From an uncultured Eubacteriales bacterium (lineage in GTDB: Bacteria; Bacillota; Clostridia; Christensenellales; Aristaeellaceae), in contig USDD01000035.1 in NCBI GenBank assembly GCA_900553265.1, positions 1 through 24,389 of the forward strand: 24,389 nucleotides of DNA. The letters are read 5' to 3'. This document shows, one piece after another, positions 7,273 to 15,178 of the stretch. The position numbers were made by a program, and so were the translations under genes. Under the pieces are notes generated by a model that saw only the letters and a list, made by a program, of their open reading frames with translations, made no database searches and was not told the origin of the DNA. How positions within the stretch are numbered: position 1 is the stretch's first letter; every line of letters begins with the position of its first letter.

Positions 7273-7830
7273 TTATTTAACGCTCTCGAGATAGGCCTTG
7301 CGCCCGGTCTGGTAGAGGTTATTGCCCTCGCTGTCGATGACCACGACCACCGGGAAATCCTCGACCTCCAGACGGCGGACGGCCTCCGCGCCCAGATCGT
7401 CATAGGCGATGACCTCGGCCTTGCGGATGCAGCGGCTCAGCAGCGCGCCGCAGCCGCCGATGGCTCCGAAATAGACCGCGCCGCACTCCTTCATGGCGGC
7501 CACGACCTCGTCGCCGCGCTTCCCCTTGCCGATCATGCCGGTGAGGCCCGCGCGGATGAGCTTGGGAGAATACGCGTCCATGCGATAGGACGTAGTGGGG
7601 CCCGCGGAGCCGATGGCCTGACCGGGCTTGGCGGGAGTGGGGCCGACGAAGTAGATCACCGCGTCGCGGATGTCCATGGGCAGCTCCTCGCCGCGATCCA
7701 GGCGCTCGCAAAGGCGCTTGTGGGCCGCGTCGCGGGCGGTGTAGATCACACCAGAGAGCAGGCAGCTCTCGCCGGCGCGGAGCGTGCGCGCCTCCTCGCG
7801 GGTCAGCGGAGTGTGAATTTTACGGCTCAT
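7273..7830 (-). CDS. Class I fumarase / L(+)-tartrate dehydratase-type hydro-lyase, beta subunit
   Basis: This 185-residue subunit completes the active site of the two-subunit [4Fe-4S] hydro-lyase. Family hallmarks are SGVIYTARDAAHKRL, GPTPAKPGQAIGSAGPTTSYRMD and GKGKRGDEVV. The ATG at 7830 is preferred because GGAGGT, which lies inside the end of the alpha gene, sits 9 bases upstream; a GTG two codons earlier is the alternative. The overlap suggests coupled synthesis with alpha. Family members act on fumarate/malate or L-tartrate and cannot be told apart by eye. The citrate lyase neighbours favour fumarase, which would turn oxaloacetate-derived malate into fumarate. Confidence 0.92.
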   Translation of the reverse strand: MSRKIHTPLTREEARTLRAGESCLLSGVIYTARDAAHKRLCERLDRGEELPMDIRDAVIYFVGPTPAKPGQAIGSAGPTTSYRMDAYSPKLIRAGLTGMIGKGKRGDEVVAAMKECGAVYFGAIGGCGALLSRCIRKAEVIAYDDLGAEAVRRLEVEDFPVVVVIDSEGNNLYQTGRKAYLESVK

Positions 7831-7832
7831 GC

Positions 7833-8672
7833 TCACAGCACCTCCATCTTGTGACGGGTCACATGGCAGTTGATGTTCACGGCGACGGGCAGACCGGCGA
7901 TGTGCGTTGGCATCTTTTCGATGTTGACCGCCAGCGCGGTGGTGCGCCCGCCAAAGCCCTGAGGGCCGATGCCCAGCGCGTTGATCTTCTCCAGCAGCTC
8001 CTGCTCGAGACTGGCGTAGAATTCCTCGGGGTTGCGTTCGTCCACGGAGCGCATCAGCGCCTTCTTGGCCAGCAGCGCGGCCTTGTCGAAGGTTCCGCCG
8101 ACGCCCACGCCCACGACGATAGGCGGGCAGGGATTCGGGCCCGCGTCGGAGACGACCTTCAGCACAAAGTCCTTCACGCCCTCCACGCCGTCGGAGGGTC
8201 TGAGCATTTTGATCTGGCTCATGTTCTCGCTGCCGAAGCCCTTGGGAGCGACGGTGATCTTGATGCGGTCGCCGGGAACCATGTCGTAGTAGATCATGGC
8301 CGGGGTGTTGTCGCCGGTGTTTACGCGATCCAGCGGATCGCGCACCACGGACTTGCGCAGATAGCCCTTCTTATAGCCCTCGCGCACGCCCTCATGCACG
8401 GCCTCCTCGATGCTGCCGTTGACGTAGACCTCCTGGCCGATCTCCAGAAAGACGCAGGCCATGCCCGTGTCCTGACAGATGGGCACGTTCTGCGCGTCTG
8501 CGATTTCGTAGTTCTCCACGATCTGGTCGAGTATTTCCCGCGCCACGGGCCACGTTTCGCATTCGCGGCAGTCCTGAATGCGGCGCTTCATGTCGCCCGG
8601 CAGATGCGTGTTGGCCTCGATGCAGAGGCGGCTGACCGTCTCGGCAATGCGGCTCGCCTGAATTTCCCGCAT
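7833..8672 (-). CDS. Class I fumarase / L(+)-tartrate dehydratase-type hydro-lyase, alpha subunit
   Basis: This 279-residue subunit carries the oxygen-labile [4Fe-4S] cluster of class I two-subunit fumarases and tartrate dehydratases. The three expected cluster cysteines are visible: Cys66 in PICQDTGMA, Cys182 in GPNPCPP and Cys269 in NINCHVTRH. The motif PKGFGSENMSQ is also typical. The ATG follows a strong GGAGGG about 7 bases upstream, and citF ends 21 bases before. Having the hydro-lyase between citrate lyase and a regulator suggests a reductive branch from citrate through oxaloacetate, malate and fumarate, with malate dehydrogenase and fumarate reductase encoded elsewhere. Confidence 0.94.
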   Translation of the reverse strand: MREIQASRIAETVSRLCIEANTHLPGDMKRRIQDCRECETWPVAREILDQIVENYEIADAQNVPICQDTGMACVFLEIGQEVYVNGSIEEAVHEGVREGYKKGYLRKSVVRDPLDRVNTGDNTPAMIYYDMVPGDRIKITVAPKGFGSENMSQIKMLRPSDGVEGVKDFVLKVVSDAGPNPCPPIVVGVGVGGTFDKAALLAKKALMRSVDERNPEEFYASLEQELLEKINALGIGPQGFGGRTTALAVNIEKMPTHIAGLPVAVNINCHVTRHKMEVL

Positions 8673-8693
8673 GTTCTATCCCTCCAGTCTGTT

Positions 8694-10100
8694 TCAGATG
8701 ACGTTGTGAATGGCGTCGATGACATTGCCGTCGCGGTGGATGACCCTGGCGACGACCTGATCGCCCGACGGAACCGGCGCGGGCGCGCCCGTGATCCGCT
8801 CGGCGATTTCCTTCAGTTCATGGATGTCCACGATGGGCAGACCCGCCGCCTTCAGGCGCTCGGCCAGCTCCGCACGGCGGGGATTGACTGCCACGCCGCG
8901 CTGGGTGACCAGCACGTCCACGTCGCGGCCGGGGGTGGAGATGCAGCGCACGCGCTCGGTGACGATGGGCAGGCGCGCGCGGAACAGCGGCGCGATGATC
9001 ATCGAGAGCTTCGCGCCCGCGGCGGTGTCGCTGTGTCCGCCGGAGCCGCCCATGATCGCGCCCCGGGAGTCGGTGTGCACGTTGACGTTGAAGTCGGTGT
9101 CGATCTCTGTCGCGCCCAGAATCACCACGTCCAGACTGTCCACCACGGCGCTGGCCGCGCCGGGGCTGGCGTAGTGCATGGCGGAGATCTCCTGATGCGC
9201 GGGATTGGTGCGGATGGACTCCACCGCCTTGAGGTCGAAGCACTGCACGTCCATCAGCGAGCGGAAGCAGCCCGCGTTGAGCATGTCCACCAGATACCCG
9301 GTGATGCCGCCGGAAGCGAAGCTGCCATGGATGTTCTCGCGAACCATCACGTCCATCAGGAATTTGGCCGCGGCCAGCGACGCGCCGCCCGCGCCCGTCT
9401 GGAACGAGAAGCCGTCCTTCAGCAAGCCGGAATGGCGGATGACCTCCACGGCGCGCTCGGCCATGACGAGACCCACGGGGTCGCGGGTGATCTTGGTGGT
9501 GCCGGAGACGATGCCCTGCGGGTTGCCGATGGCGTCCACCCGGACGACGGTATTAACGTAGATCTCGGGAATCGACCATCCCTGAAGGGGATAGGGGACG
9601 AGATTGTCGGTGATGACCACGACGTTTCTGGCGTACATCGCGTCGGGGAAGGCGTAACCGAGGCTGCCGCAGGCCGACGGGCCGAGCTTGCCCGTGCAGT
9701 TGCCCATCTCGTCCGCGGCGGGCGCGGCGATGAACGCCACGTCGATGGGCGTTTCGCCGGAGGCAATGTCCTTGGGGCGGCCGCCGTGGGTGCGGAACTC
9801 CACCGGCTCGGCCATCAGGCCCTCGGAGATCATCCGGCCGAGGCCGGCGGACATGTAGTCCGTGCGGATTCTGCGAACCACGCCGTTGCGGATGTGCTCC
9901 GCCAGCGGCAGATGGCAGTCGAACAGCGAACTGGCGTTCAGCGTCAGATCGCCGACGCCCATTTTCGCGATTTCGTCCATGACCATGTTGAGCACATAGT
10001 CGCCGTTTCGAAGGTGATGGTGGAAGGAGACGGACATGCCGCTCTTCAGTCCGCTGCGCTCGATGGCCTCCCGAAGGGAGCTGACCAGCTTCGTGCTCAT
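8694..10100 (-). CDS. citF: Citrate lyase alpha subunit (citrate:acetyl-ACP transferase)
   Basis: This 468-residue CitF moves citrate onto the acyl carrier, releasing acetate. Diagnostic stretches include SFHHHLRNGDYVLN near the N terminus, GGRPKDIASGE, FQTGAGGASLAA, the glycine-rich GAIMGGSGGHSDTAAGAK, and ERVRCISTPGRDVDVLVTQ near the C terminus. It is somewhat shorter than the E. coli protein (about 510), mostly at the N terminus. The ATG abuts the citE stop (TAAATG) with no gap, so translation is probably coupled. Together with CitD and CitE it forms the cytoplasmic citrate lyase complex. Confidence 0.96.
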   Translation of the reverse strand: MSTKLVSSLREAIERSGLKSGMSVSFHHHLRNGDYVLNMVMDEIAKMGVGDLTLNASSLFDCHLPLAEHIRNGVVRRIRTDYMSAGLGRMISEGLMAEPVEFRTHGGRPKDIASGETPIDVAFIAAPAADEMGNCTGKLGPSACGSLGYAFPDAMYARNVVVITDNLVPYPLQGWSIPEIYVNTVVRVDAIGNPQGIVSGTTKITRDPVGLVMAERAVEVIRHSGLLKDGFSFQTGAGGASLAAAKFLMDVMVRENIHGSFASGGITGYLVDMLNAGCFRSLMDVQCFDLKAVESIRTNPAHQEISAMHYASPGAASAVVDSLDVVILGATEIDTDFNVNVHTDSRGAIMGGSGGHSDTAAGAKLSMIIAPLFRARLPIVTERVRCISTPGRDVDVLVTQRGVAVNPRRAELAERLKAAGLPIVDIHELKEIAERITGAPAPVPSGDQVVARVIHRDGNVIDAIHNVI

Positions 10101-10979
10101 TTATTTCACGCTCCTTCCCATGCCCAGCGCTTCGGCGGCCTCGAGGGTCTGCTGCGCGCGGGCGACGATGGGCGCGTCGATCATCTTTCCGTGCAGGGAA
10201 ACCGCGCCCTTGCCCTGCTCCTTGCCGATGCGGATGGCCTCCATGACCTCGTAAGCATAGTCTACGTCGGCCTTCGTGGGGCTGAACACCTCGTTGACCG
10301 CCTTGACGTGGCGGGGCGAGATGCAGGACTTGCCGGTGAAGCCGAGGCTTTTGGCGTATCGCGCGTCGTCGTAGATGCCCTCGTCGTCATTGACGTCGGT
10401 GAACGGCGTGTCGTAGACCTCCACACCCGCCGCGCGCGCGGCCATGACCATGCGGCTGCGGGCATAGCGGATTTCCTCGCCGCCCTTGGTGCGCTTGCAG
10501 TGCAGATCGGCGGTCAGATCCTCGCCGCCGAGGAAGATGGCCTTCACCCGCGGACAGGCCGAGGCAATGGCGTAGGCGTTCTCCACGCCGCGCGCCGTCT
10601 CGATGAGCGGAATCAGGCCCACGGAGCGCTCGGGCAGACCGAGCTTCTCTTCCATTTCGGACATGTACGCGTCCACGCGCAGCACGTCCTCGGCCGATCC
10701 TGTCTTGGGCGGCATGATGAGGTTGGGCTTCACGGGAAGAATCGCGCCCAGATCCTTCCGCCAGTCGTCCGTGTCCGTGGAGTTGATGCGCACGATGACC
10801 TCGCATTTTCCGAAGCCCATGCGGCTGATGGCGCTGCGCACGAGAATGCGCGCGGAATCCTTCTCCGCGGGCGCGACGGCGTCCTCCAGATCGAGAATCA
10901 CCGCGTCCGCGCCGAGAATTTCGGCGTTGACAATGATGTTGGGCGTGTTACCCGGCAGAAACAGCATGGAACGTCGCAT
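10101..10979 (-). CDS. citE: Citrate lyase beta subunit (citryl-ACP lyase)
   Basis: This 292-residue CitE cleaves citryl-ACP to oxaloacetate and regenerates acetyl-ACP. Family motifs include RRSMLFLPGNTP at the N terminus, AVILDLEDAVAPAEKD, IPLIETARGVENA, FLGGEDLTADL and GFTGKSCISPRHV. Length is typical. It starts four bases after the citD stop and ends immediately before citF, in the conserved citDEF order. Free-standing CitE-like proteins also exist, but the intact citD and citF partners make true citrate lyase the clear reading. Confidence 0.96.
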   Translation of the reverse strand: MRRSMLFLPGNTPNIIVNAEILGADAVILDLEDAVAPAEKDSARILVRSAISRMGFGKCEVIVRINSTDTDDWRKDLGAILPVKPNLIMPPKTGSAEDVLRVDAYMSEMEEKLGLPERSVGLIPLIETARGVENAYAIASACPRVKAIFLGGEDLTADLHCKRTKGGEEIRYARSRMVMAARAAGVEVYDTPFTDVNDDEGIYDDARYAKSLGFTGKSCISPRHVKAVNEVFSPTKADVDYAYEVMEAIRIGKEQGKGAVSLHGKMIDAPIVARAQQTLEAAEALGMGRSVK

Positions 10980-10983
10980 GCGC

Positions 10984-11253
10984 TCACTCTCCCTTCGCCC
11001 GCGCGACGGCCGTCTCGACCCGCGCGCGGATCACGCAGTCCAGCGCGCCGCGATCCACCAGCGAGACGCGCGCCGATTCTACGCCGTTTTCGCGGAGCAC
11101 TTCCTCCACGGAGCGGCGAATGTCGTCACCGAACTGTCCGAGCACCACGGAATCCAGCTCGATCTCAATGCCGCCCTCTCCGGGCGAAAGCTCGACGTAG
11201 ACGTCGCTGGACTCCAGCGTGCCCGCCGCCGCCGAGCGCACAATGTTTCCCAT
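10984..11253 (-). CDS. citD: Citrate lyase gamma subunit (acyl carrier protein)
   Basis: This 89-residue acyl carrier bears the phosphoribosyl-dephospho-CoA group. The attachment motif GTLESSDVYV is at residues 11-20; the first Ser (Ser15) corresponds to the modified Ser14 of the Klebsiella protein. The start at 11253 is chosen because AAAGGAGG lies 8 bases upstream; the open frame extends further, but that would place the ribosome-binding site inside the gene. It is the first gene of the operon, behind a strong promoter. Confidence 0.94.
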   Translation of the reverse strand: MGNIVRSAAAGTLESSDVYVELSPGEGGIEIELDSVVLGQFGDDIRRSVEEVLRENGVESARVSLVDRGALDCVIRARVETAVARAKGE

Positions 11254-11304
11254 TTTCTGTATCCTCCTTTGATCTGGTTCATTGCGCAAAATGATTATGA
11301 ATCT

Positions 11305-11333
11305 ATTATAACGCCCTATATTCCAAAATGCAA
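11305..11333 (-). promoter_or_regulatory. Sigma-A promoter of the citrate operon
   Basis: On the minus strand TTGCAT (11333-11328) and a perfect TATAAT (11310-11305) are 17 bp apart, about 50 bp ahead of citD. A small inverted repeat GATT-N3-AATC at 11293-11303 lies just downstream of the -10, where an operator for the GntR regulator could sit; that assignment is weak. Confidence 0.75.
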
Positions 11334-11401
11334 CAGAAACAAGCGCTTTTCGGCGGATTTTTCAGCGGAGAATTCTTGTGAGGATATCGGGCGGGGAGCG
11401 G

Positions 11402-11431
11402 TTGACAATCTCTGTCCATATGAGATATAAT
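11402..11431 (+). promoter_or_regulatory. Sigma-A promoter of the small orphan gene
   Basis: Consensus TTGACA (11402-11407) and TATAAT (11426-11431) are separated by 18 bp. The gene starts 38 bases downstream of the -10. The promoter is divergent from the citrate operon promoter, with about 70 bp between the two -35 elements. Confidence 0.75.
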
Positions 11432-11468
11432 GCAGCCATGGCAGCGTTTTTGCAGAAAGGAGCATTGG

Positions 11469-11957
11469 ATGAAAAAGAGGATTCTGATCGTCGCCGCGAT
11501 ATTTGCGGCGATTTACGTCGGATCTTTTTTTCTCAGAGCGGCTCTGGGAATCAAGCCCGGAGCTGCCAAGAAGTATGTCACAGGCAAGCTCAGGGACGAA
11601 TACGGAATCGAGCTGATCGCCGGAGACGTCGATTCGTCGCACATTGTGACATATACCTCGAGAGATCTTGCGTGGCATGCGGAATATCATCTGACTGACA
11701 GCGGCAGCACAAGGCTTGAAGATGTAATTCTCAAGGATGGCGCGTGGGAGAAAACGAGCGAGCAGACGCAGCTCAGGAAATACCTGTCCGTTGGCGCAGA
11801 GAACGAGATTTACAACAACATGGATCGCTGCTTTGAGCAGAGCGATTCCTACGTGAAGATGACGACGGTTTTCGACGAAAACGGGTATATGGACAAGTAC
11901 TCCATCGTCGTGGCGAATCCATCGGCCGGCGAGCTGTACTATTGCGAGCTCTTGTGA
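11469..11957 (+). CDS. Hypothetical N-terminally anchored or secreted protein
   Basis: This 162-residue protein is of no family I recognise. It begins MKKRILIVAAIFAAIYVGSFFL, a basic start followed by one hydrophobic helix, so it is either anchored outside the membrane or secreted. No lipobox is seen. The rest is polar, with an AAKKYVTGKLRDEYGIEL stretch and a C terminus ending AGELYYCELL; two cysteines lie in the C-terminal half. The ATG was chosen over the upstream open frame because GAAAGGAG lies about 6 bases before it and the consensus promoter ends just upstream. The base composition is visibly more AT-rich than the flanking operons, which hints at a separate origin. It appears monocistronic. 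Confidence 0.75.
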   Translation: MKKRILIVAAIFAAIYVGSFFLRAALGIKPGAAKKYVTGKLRDEYGIELIAGDVDSSHIVTYTSRDLAWHAEYHLTDSGSTRLEDVILKDGAWEKTSEQTQLRKYLSVGAENEIYNNMDRCFEQSDSYVKMTTVFDENGYMDKYSIVVANPSAGELYYCELL

Positions 11958-12012
11958 TCTGCGCGCCTGTTTTATGGATAAATGCGACAGTGCGGATTTC
12001 ACTGAAACGCGC

Positions 12013-12041
12013 TTGACAGACGAAGCATTCTTTATTATACT
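12013..12041 (+). promoter_or_regulatory. Sigma-A promoter of the cobalamin uptake operon
   Basis: TTGACA at 12013-12018 and TATACT at 12036-12041 are separated by 17 bp. The predicted start near 12048 falls at the beginning of the riboswitch. Confidence 0.7.
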
Positions 12042-12044
12042 TAC

Positions 12045-12262
12045 GTTCAGGAATCGCTCCTGAACAGGCGAAGCGGGCGCGGCGGGATGCGCCGCAGGAA
12101 CTGGGGTGAAATTCCCCGACAGAGCCGCTGCTGTGAAGGGCTATGCCGTCTCCATGCGCGTTTGAGCCGTACAAGGCTAGGCGTGCGGCCATTGGGCGTA
12201 TCGCCCGAGAAGGCGCGAGGCGGATACAGGCCCGAAGTCAGAATACGGCCCGCTTTCGCCGG
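12045..12262 (+). promoter_or_regulatory. Cobalamin (AdoCbl) riboswitch aptamer
   Basis: The leader holds the conserved cobalamin riboswitch core: AGGAACTGGGGTGAAATT, CCCCGACAG and GCCGCTGCTGTGAA around 12096-12138, then CCCGAAGTCAGAATACGG (the B12-box equivalent) near 12230-12248. A 7-bp hairpin (12045-12051 with 12059-12065) opens the element. The family binds coenzyme B12 and shuts off downstream genes. It stands before a BtuF/BtuC/BtuD-type transporter, which makes corrinoid the likely cargo. Confidence 0.9.
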
Positions 12263-12331
12263 CACGAGATCTGCCCCCGGAACTGGGGCGGCGCTGCCGC
12301 GGAACCTTCTTTGGTTGGAAGAAAAACGGCG

Positions 12332-12365
12332 CGCCGCACGGCCGATTGGGCCGCGCGGCGTCTGT
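12332..12365 (+). terminator. Riboswitch expression-platform terminator hairpin
   Basis: CGCCGCACGGCC (12332-12343) pairs with GGCCGCGCGGCG (12349-12360), giving 11 pairs with one A-C mismatch and a 5-base loop. TCTGTGCGTTTTCG follows, a weak T-rich tail. It lies between the aptamer and the first gene, as expected for transcriptional control by B12. An additional or alternative role in hiding the ribosome-binding site is not obvious, since AAAGGAAG lies about 40 bases downstream. Confidence 0.6.
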
Positions 12366-12415
12366 GCGTTTTCGAGCCGTTTTCCGAATACAATTAGAAA
12401 GGAAGTACTTTTCCC

Positions 12416-13327
12416 ATGAAGAATCTCTTTCGCATTCTGAGCGCGGTGCTCGCGCTCGCGCTGCTGACCGTCGGCTGCGCCTTTGCCGAGGCACCCACCG
12501 AGGATCGCGCCGGCAACGCCATCACTGTGCCCGCCGAGCTGAACAAGGTCATTTCGCTGGCTCCGTCCACCTCTCAGGTGCTGGAGGCTCTCGGCCTGCT
12601 GGATCGCCTGGTGGCCGTGGACACCTACACTCCCCAGTACATCCCGTCTACCTCCGAGCTGCCCCAGTTCGACATGATGGCTCCCGACGTGGAGCAGATC
12701 GCCGCGCTGGAGCCGGACATCGTGTTCACCTCCGGCATGAGCTATCTGGACGGCAATCCCTTCGCCGCGCTGACCGAGATGGGCGTGTGCGTGGTGGACA
12801 TTCCCTCCAGTGCCAGCATCGCCGACATTGAAAAGGACATCCTCTTTATTGCGGACTGCTTCGGCATGAACGCCGACGGTCAGGCCATCGTGGACGAGAT
12901 GCAGGGCAAGATCGACGAAATCGCGGCCATCGGCGCGACCATCACCGAGCAGAAGACCGTGTTCTTCGAAATCGGCGCGCTGCCGTATCTCTACAGCTTC
13001 GGCACCGGCACGTTCCTGGACGAGATGATCACCCTCATCGGCGCGAAGAACGTTCTGGCCGATCAGCAGGGCTGGGTTTCCGTGACCGAGGAGGACGCGG
13101 TGGCTGCCAACCCCGACGTGATTCTGACCAGCGTGAACTACGTGGACGATGCGGTGGGCGAGATCCTCAGCCGCGAAGGCTGGCAGGACGTGACCGCCGT
13201 GGCGAACAAGGACGTATACTACATCGACAACGGCGCCTCCTCTCTGCCGAATCAGCATGTGGTGGATGCGCTGGTTGAGATGGCCAAGGCCGTGTATCCC
13301 GACGCCTACGCCGACATCGCCGAATAA
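12416..13327 (+). CDS. btuF: Corrinoid ABC transporter substrate-binding lipoprotein (BtuF-like)
   Basis: This 303-residue class III periplasmic-binding protein has a lipoprotein signal: a hydrophobic core, then LTVGC with Cys21 as the lipidated residue. Motifs of the BtuF/FhuD fold are clear: DRAGNAITVP, VISLAPSTSQVLEALGL, VEQIAALEPDIVFT, ANPDVILT, and a C-terminal segment ending VVDALVEMAKAVYP. It would capture cobalamin or another corrinoid outside the membrane. The fold alone does not separate corrinoid from iron-siderophore binders; the riboswitch just upstream decides for corrinoid. AAAGGAAG precedes the ATG by about 10 bases. The stop overlaps the permease start by one base. Confidence 0.9.
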   Translation: MKNLFRILSAVLALALLTVGCAFAEAPTEDRAGNAITVPAELNKVISLAPSTSQVLEALGLLDRLVAVDTYTPQYIPSTSELPQFDMMAPDVEQIAALEPDIVFTSGMSYLDGNPFAALTEMGVCVVDIPSSASIADIEKDILFIADCFGMNADGQAIVDEMQGKIDEIAAIGATITEQKTVFFEIGALPYLYSFGTGTFLDEMITLIGAKNVLADQQGWVSVTEEDAVAANPDVILTSVNYVDDAVGEILSREGWQDVTAVANKDVYYIDNGASSLPNQHVVDALVEMAKAVYPDAYADIAE

Positions 13328-14346
13328 TGAAATCTCGAAAGAGAGCCGTGGCCTTTCTGGCGCTGGCGCTGCTCGCGCTGGCGCTGGGAACCGCCATCGG
13401 CAGCGTTGGAATCGCCCCGGCGGAGCTGTGGGCGATTCTTGCGCATAAGCTGTTCGGACGCGCGCTGCCGGAGGGACTGAGCAAGACCACCGTGTCCATC
13501 CTGTGGACCATTCGCATGCCCCGGGCCGTGATGGCCTTCCTCGTGGGCGCGTCGCTGGCCGCCAGCGGCGCGGTGATGCAGTCGGTGCTGCGCAATCCGC
13601 TGGCCTCGTCCTATACGCTCGGCGTTTCGTCGGGCGCTTCTTTGATGGCGGCCATCGTGCTGACGACGGGGCTGACCCTTCCGGGATTCGGCGGCTATAC
13701 GCTGCCGCTGTTTGGCTTTCTGGGCGGACTGGGAACGGTTTTTCTGGCCATGGGCCTGTCCATGCGCTTCAGCAAAAATCTGGAGAACCAGACGATCATT
13801 CTGGTGGGCATGGTGCTTTCGCTGTTCGTCAACGCGCTGCTGACGCTGATTACGTCCATGGCGGGCGACCGGCTCAAGCAGCTGGTCTACTGGCAGATGG
13901 GCAGCTTTTCCGGCCAGAGCTGGGCCAATGCGGGACTGGTGCTTCCGATTCTGCTTCTGAGCCTGCTGGTGCTGCTGCGCTATTCCCGGGAGATGGATCT
14001 GATGACCTTCGGCGAGGAGCAGGCGCTGTCCGCCGGCGTGGATCTGCGGCCGGTGAAGTTTATCCTCATCGCCGTTTCGTCGCTGCTGACGGGAACGGCG
14101 GTTTCGCTGGCGGGCGTGATCGGCTTCGTGGATCTCATCGCGCCCCATATCGTGCGCCGGGTCTTTGGTTCAAGTCATCGGCTGCTGGTGCCCATGTCCG
14201 CGCTGTTCGGCGGCATGTTCATGGTGCTGGCCGATCTGGCGGCACGGACGGTGCTCGCGCCCCAGGAGCTGCCCGTAGGCGCGGTGACGGCGCTCATCGG
14301 CGCGCCGTTTTTCGCCTACATCTATTTTCACAAGAAGAAGGTGTGA
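13327..14346 (+). CDS. btuC: Corrinoid ABC transporter permease (BtuC/FecCD family)
   Basis: This 339-residue FecCD-type permease is strongly hydrophobic, with about nine or ten membrane helices. Recognisable family segments are IRMPRAVMAFLVGASLAASG, QSVLRNPLASSYTLGVSSGA and, before the last helices, GVIGFVDLIAPHIVR, the cytoplasmic loop that contacts the ATPase. The start overlaps the btuF stop (TAATG). The ATPase follows after two bases. As a homodimer it forms the channel for cobalamin. Iron-siderophore permeases of the same family look alike, so the substrate again rests on the riboswitch. Confidence 0.93.
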   Translation: MKSRKRAVAFLALALLALALGTAIGSVGIAPAELWAILAHKLFGRALPEGLSKTTVSILWTIRMPRAVMAFLVGASLAASGAVMQSVLRNPLASSYTLGVSSGASLMAAIVLTTGLTLPGFGGYTLPLFGFLGGLGTVFLAMGLSMRFSKNLENQTIILVGMVLSLFVNALLTLITSMAGDRLKQLVYWQMGSFSGQSWANAGLVLPILLLSLLVLLRYSREMDLMTFGEEQALSAGVDLRPVKFILIAVSSLLTGTAVSLAGVIGFVDLIAPHIVRRVFGSSHRLLVPMSALFGGMFMVLADLAARTVLAPQELPVGAVTALIGAPFFAYIYFHKKKV

Positions 14347-14348
14347 CC

Positions 14349-15116
14349 ATGCTGAAGCTCACCGACGTCCGCGCCGGATACGGCGGCCATGAGGTGCTGC
14401 ACGGCATTTCGCACACCTTCGAAACGGGGAAGAACTACTGCCTGCTGGGCCCCAACGGCTGCGGCAAGACCACACTGGCCCGCGCCATGGCCGCACTGAT
14501 CGACTATCAGGGCCAGATCGAACTGGACGGCCGCTCCATCCGAAAGATGAAGCGCCGGGAAATCGCCGGGCGCATCGCCGTGATGAGCCAGGTGACGCAG
14601 ATCTACTTTCCATTCACGGTCTACGAGACGGTGATGCTCGGGCGCTATCAGCACATGAGCCGCCGCGTGCTGGGCAATCCGGCGGCGGAGGATCGGGAGA
14701 TGGTGGAGCGCTGCCTCGAATCGGTGCGGCTGAGTGATCTGCGCGACCGGCAGATCGACGAGCTCTCCGGCGGTCAGCGGCAGCGGGTGTTTCTCGCCCA
14801 GACGCTGGCGCAGGACCCCGAGATCATCCTGCTGGACGAGCCGACCAACCATCTGGACGTGCGCCATCAACTGGAGCTGATCGACTATCTCCATCGCTGG
14901 ACGGCGGACGGAACTCGCAGCGTCATCGGCATTTTCCACGACGTGAACCTCGCGCTGCGCCTGACGGACAACGTGCTGTTCATGAAGGACGGACGGATCG
15001 TCCGCAGCGGCGCGTTCTCCGACGTGGCCGACGCGGAATTCCTCGGGGAGATTTACGAGACGGATCTCGCCGGCTACATGCGTTCTTCGCTGAAGGTCTG
15101 GGAGAGCGTCCGCTGA
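14349..15116 (+). CDS. btuD: Corrinoid ABC transporter ATP-binding protein (BtuD-like)
   Basis: This 255-residue ABC ATPase has Walker A GPNGCGKTT (about residues 34-42), signature LSGGQRQRV, Walker B EIILLDEPTNHLD and the switch histidine in IGIFHDVNLAL. It powers import through the BtuC-like permease. The ATG at 14349 follows the permease stop by two bases; the frame is open far upstream, but only as a shadow of the permease gene. It is the third and last gene of the riboswitch-controlled operon, and a strong hairpin follows 28 bases later. Confidence 0.94.
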   Translation: MLKLTDVRAGYGGHEVLHGISHTFETGKNYCLLGPNGCGKTTLARAMAALIDYQGQIELDGRSIRKMKRREIAGRIAVMSQVTQIYFPFTVYETVMLGRYQHMSRRVLGNPAAEDREMVERCLESVRLSDLRDRQIDELSGGQRQRVFLAQTLAQDPEIILLDEPTNHLDVRHQLELIDYLHRWTADGTRSVIGIFHDVNLALRLTDNVLFMKDGRIVRSGAFSDVADAEFLGEIYETDLAGYMRSSLKVWESVR

Positions 15117-15143
15117 AATTTTCGCTACAGAATTTATAAGAAA

Positions 15144-15178
15144 ACACGCGGCCGGAATTGCATTTTCCGGCCGCGTGT
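15144..15178 (+). terminator. Terminator hairpin after the corrinoid transporter operon
   Basis: ACACGCGGCCGGAA (15144-15157) pairs perfectly over 14 bp with TTCCGGCCGCGTGT (15165-15178) around a 7-base loop. The tail GCTATCATAT is only moderately T-rich. The next promoter appears to overlap the loop and 3' arm. Confidence 0.75.

Noticed and set aside
7851..11294. Very long open frame (1147 codons) on the plus strand opposite the citrate operon
   Set aside because: It lies antisense to fumarase alpha, citF, citE and citD, all of which have clear families and ribosome-binding sites. Its product is His/Ala/Asp/Gly-biased, as expected for a GC-rich antisense shadow.
13503..14348. Upstream extension of the btuD-type frame through the permease gene
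   Set aside because: The permease is clearly coding in its own frame, and ABC ATPase homology starts at 14349.
12416..15116. Reading the ABC importer as an iron-siderophore transporter
   Set aside because: The protein families allow it, but the cobalamin riboswitch directly upstream makes corrinoid uptake the better call.
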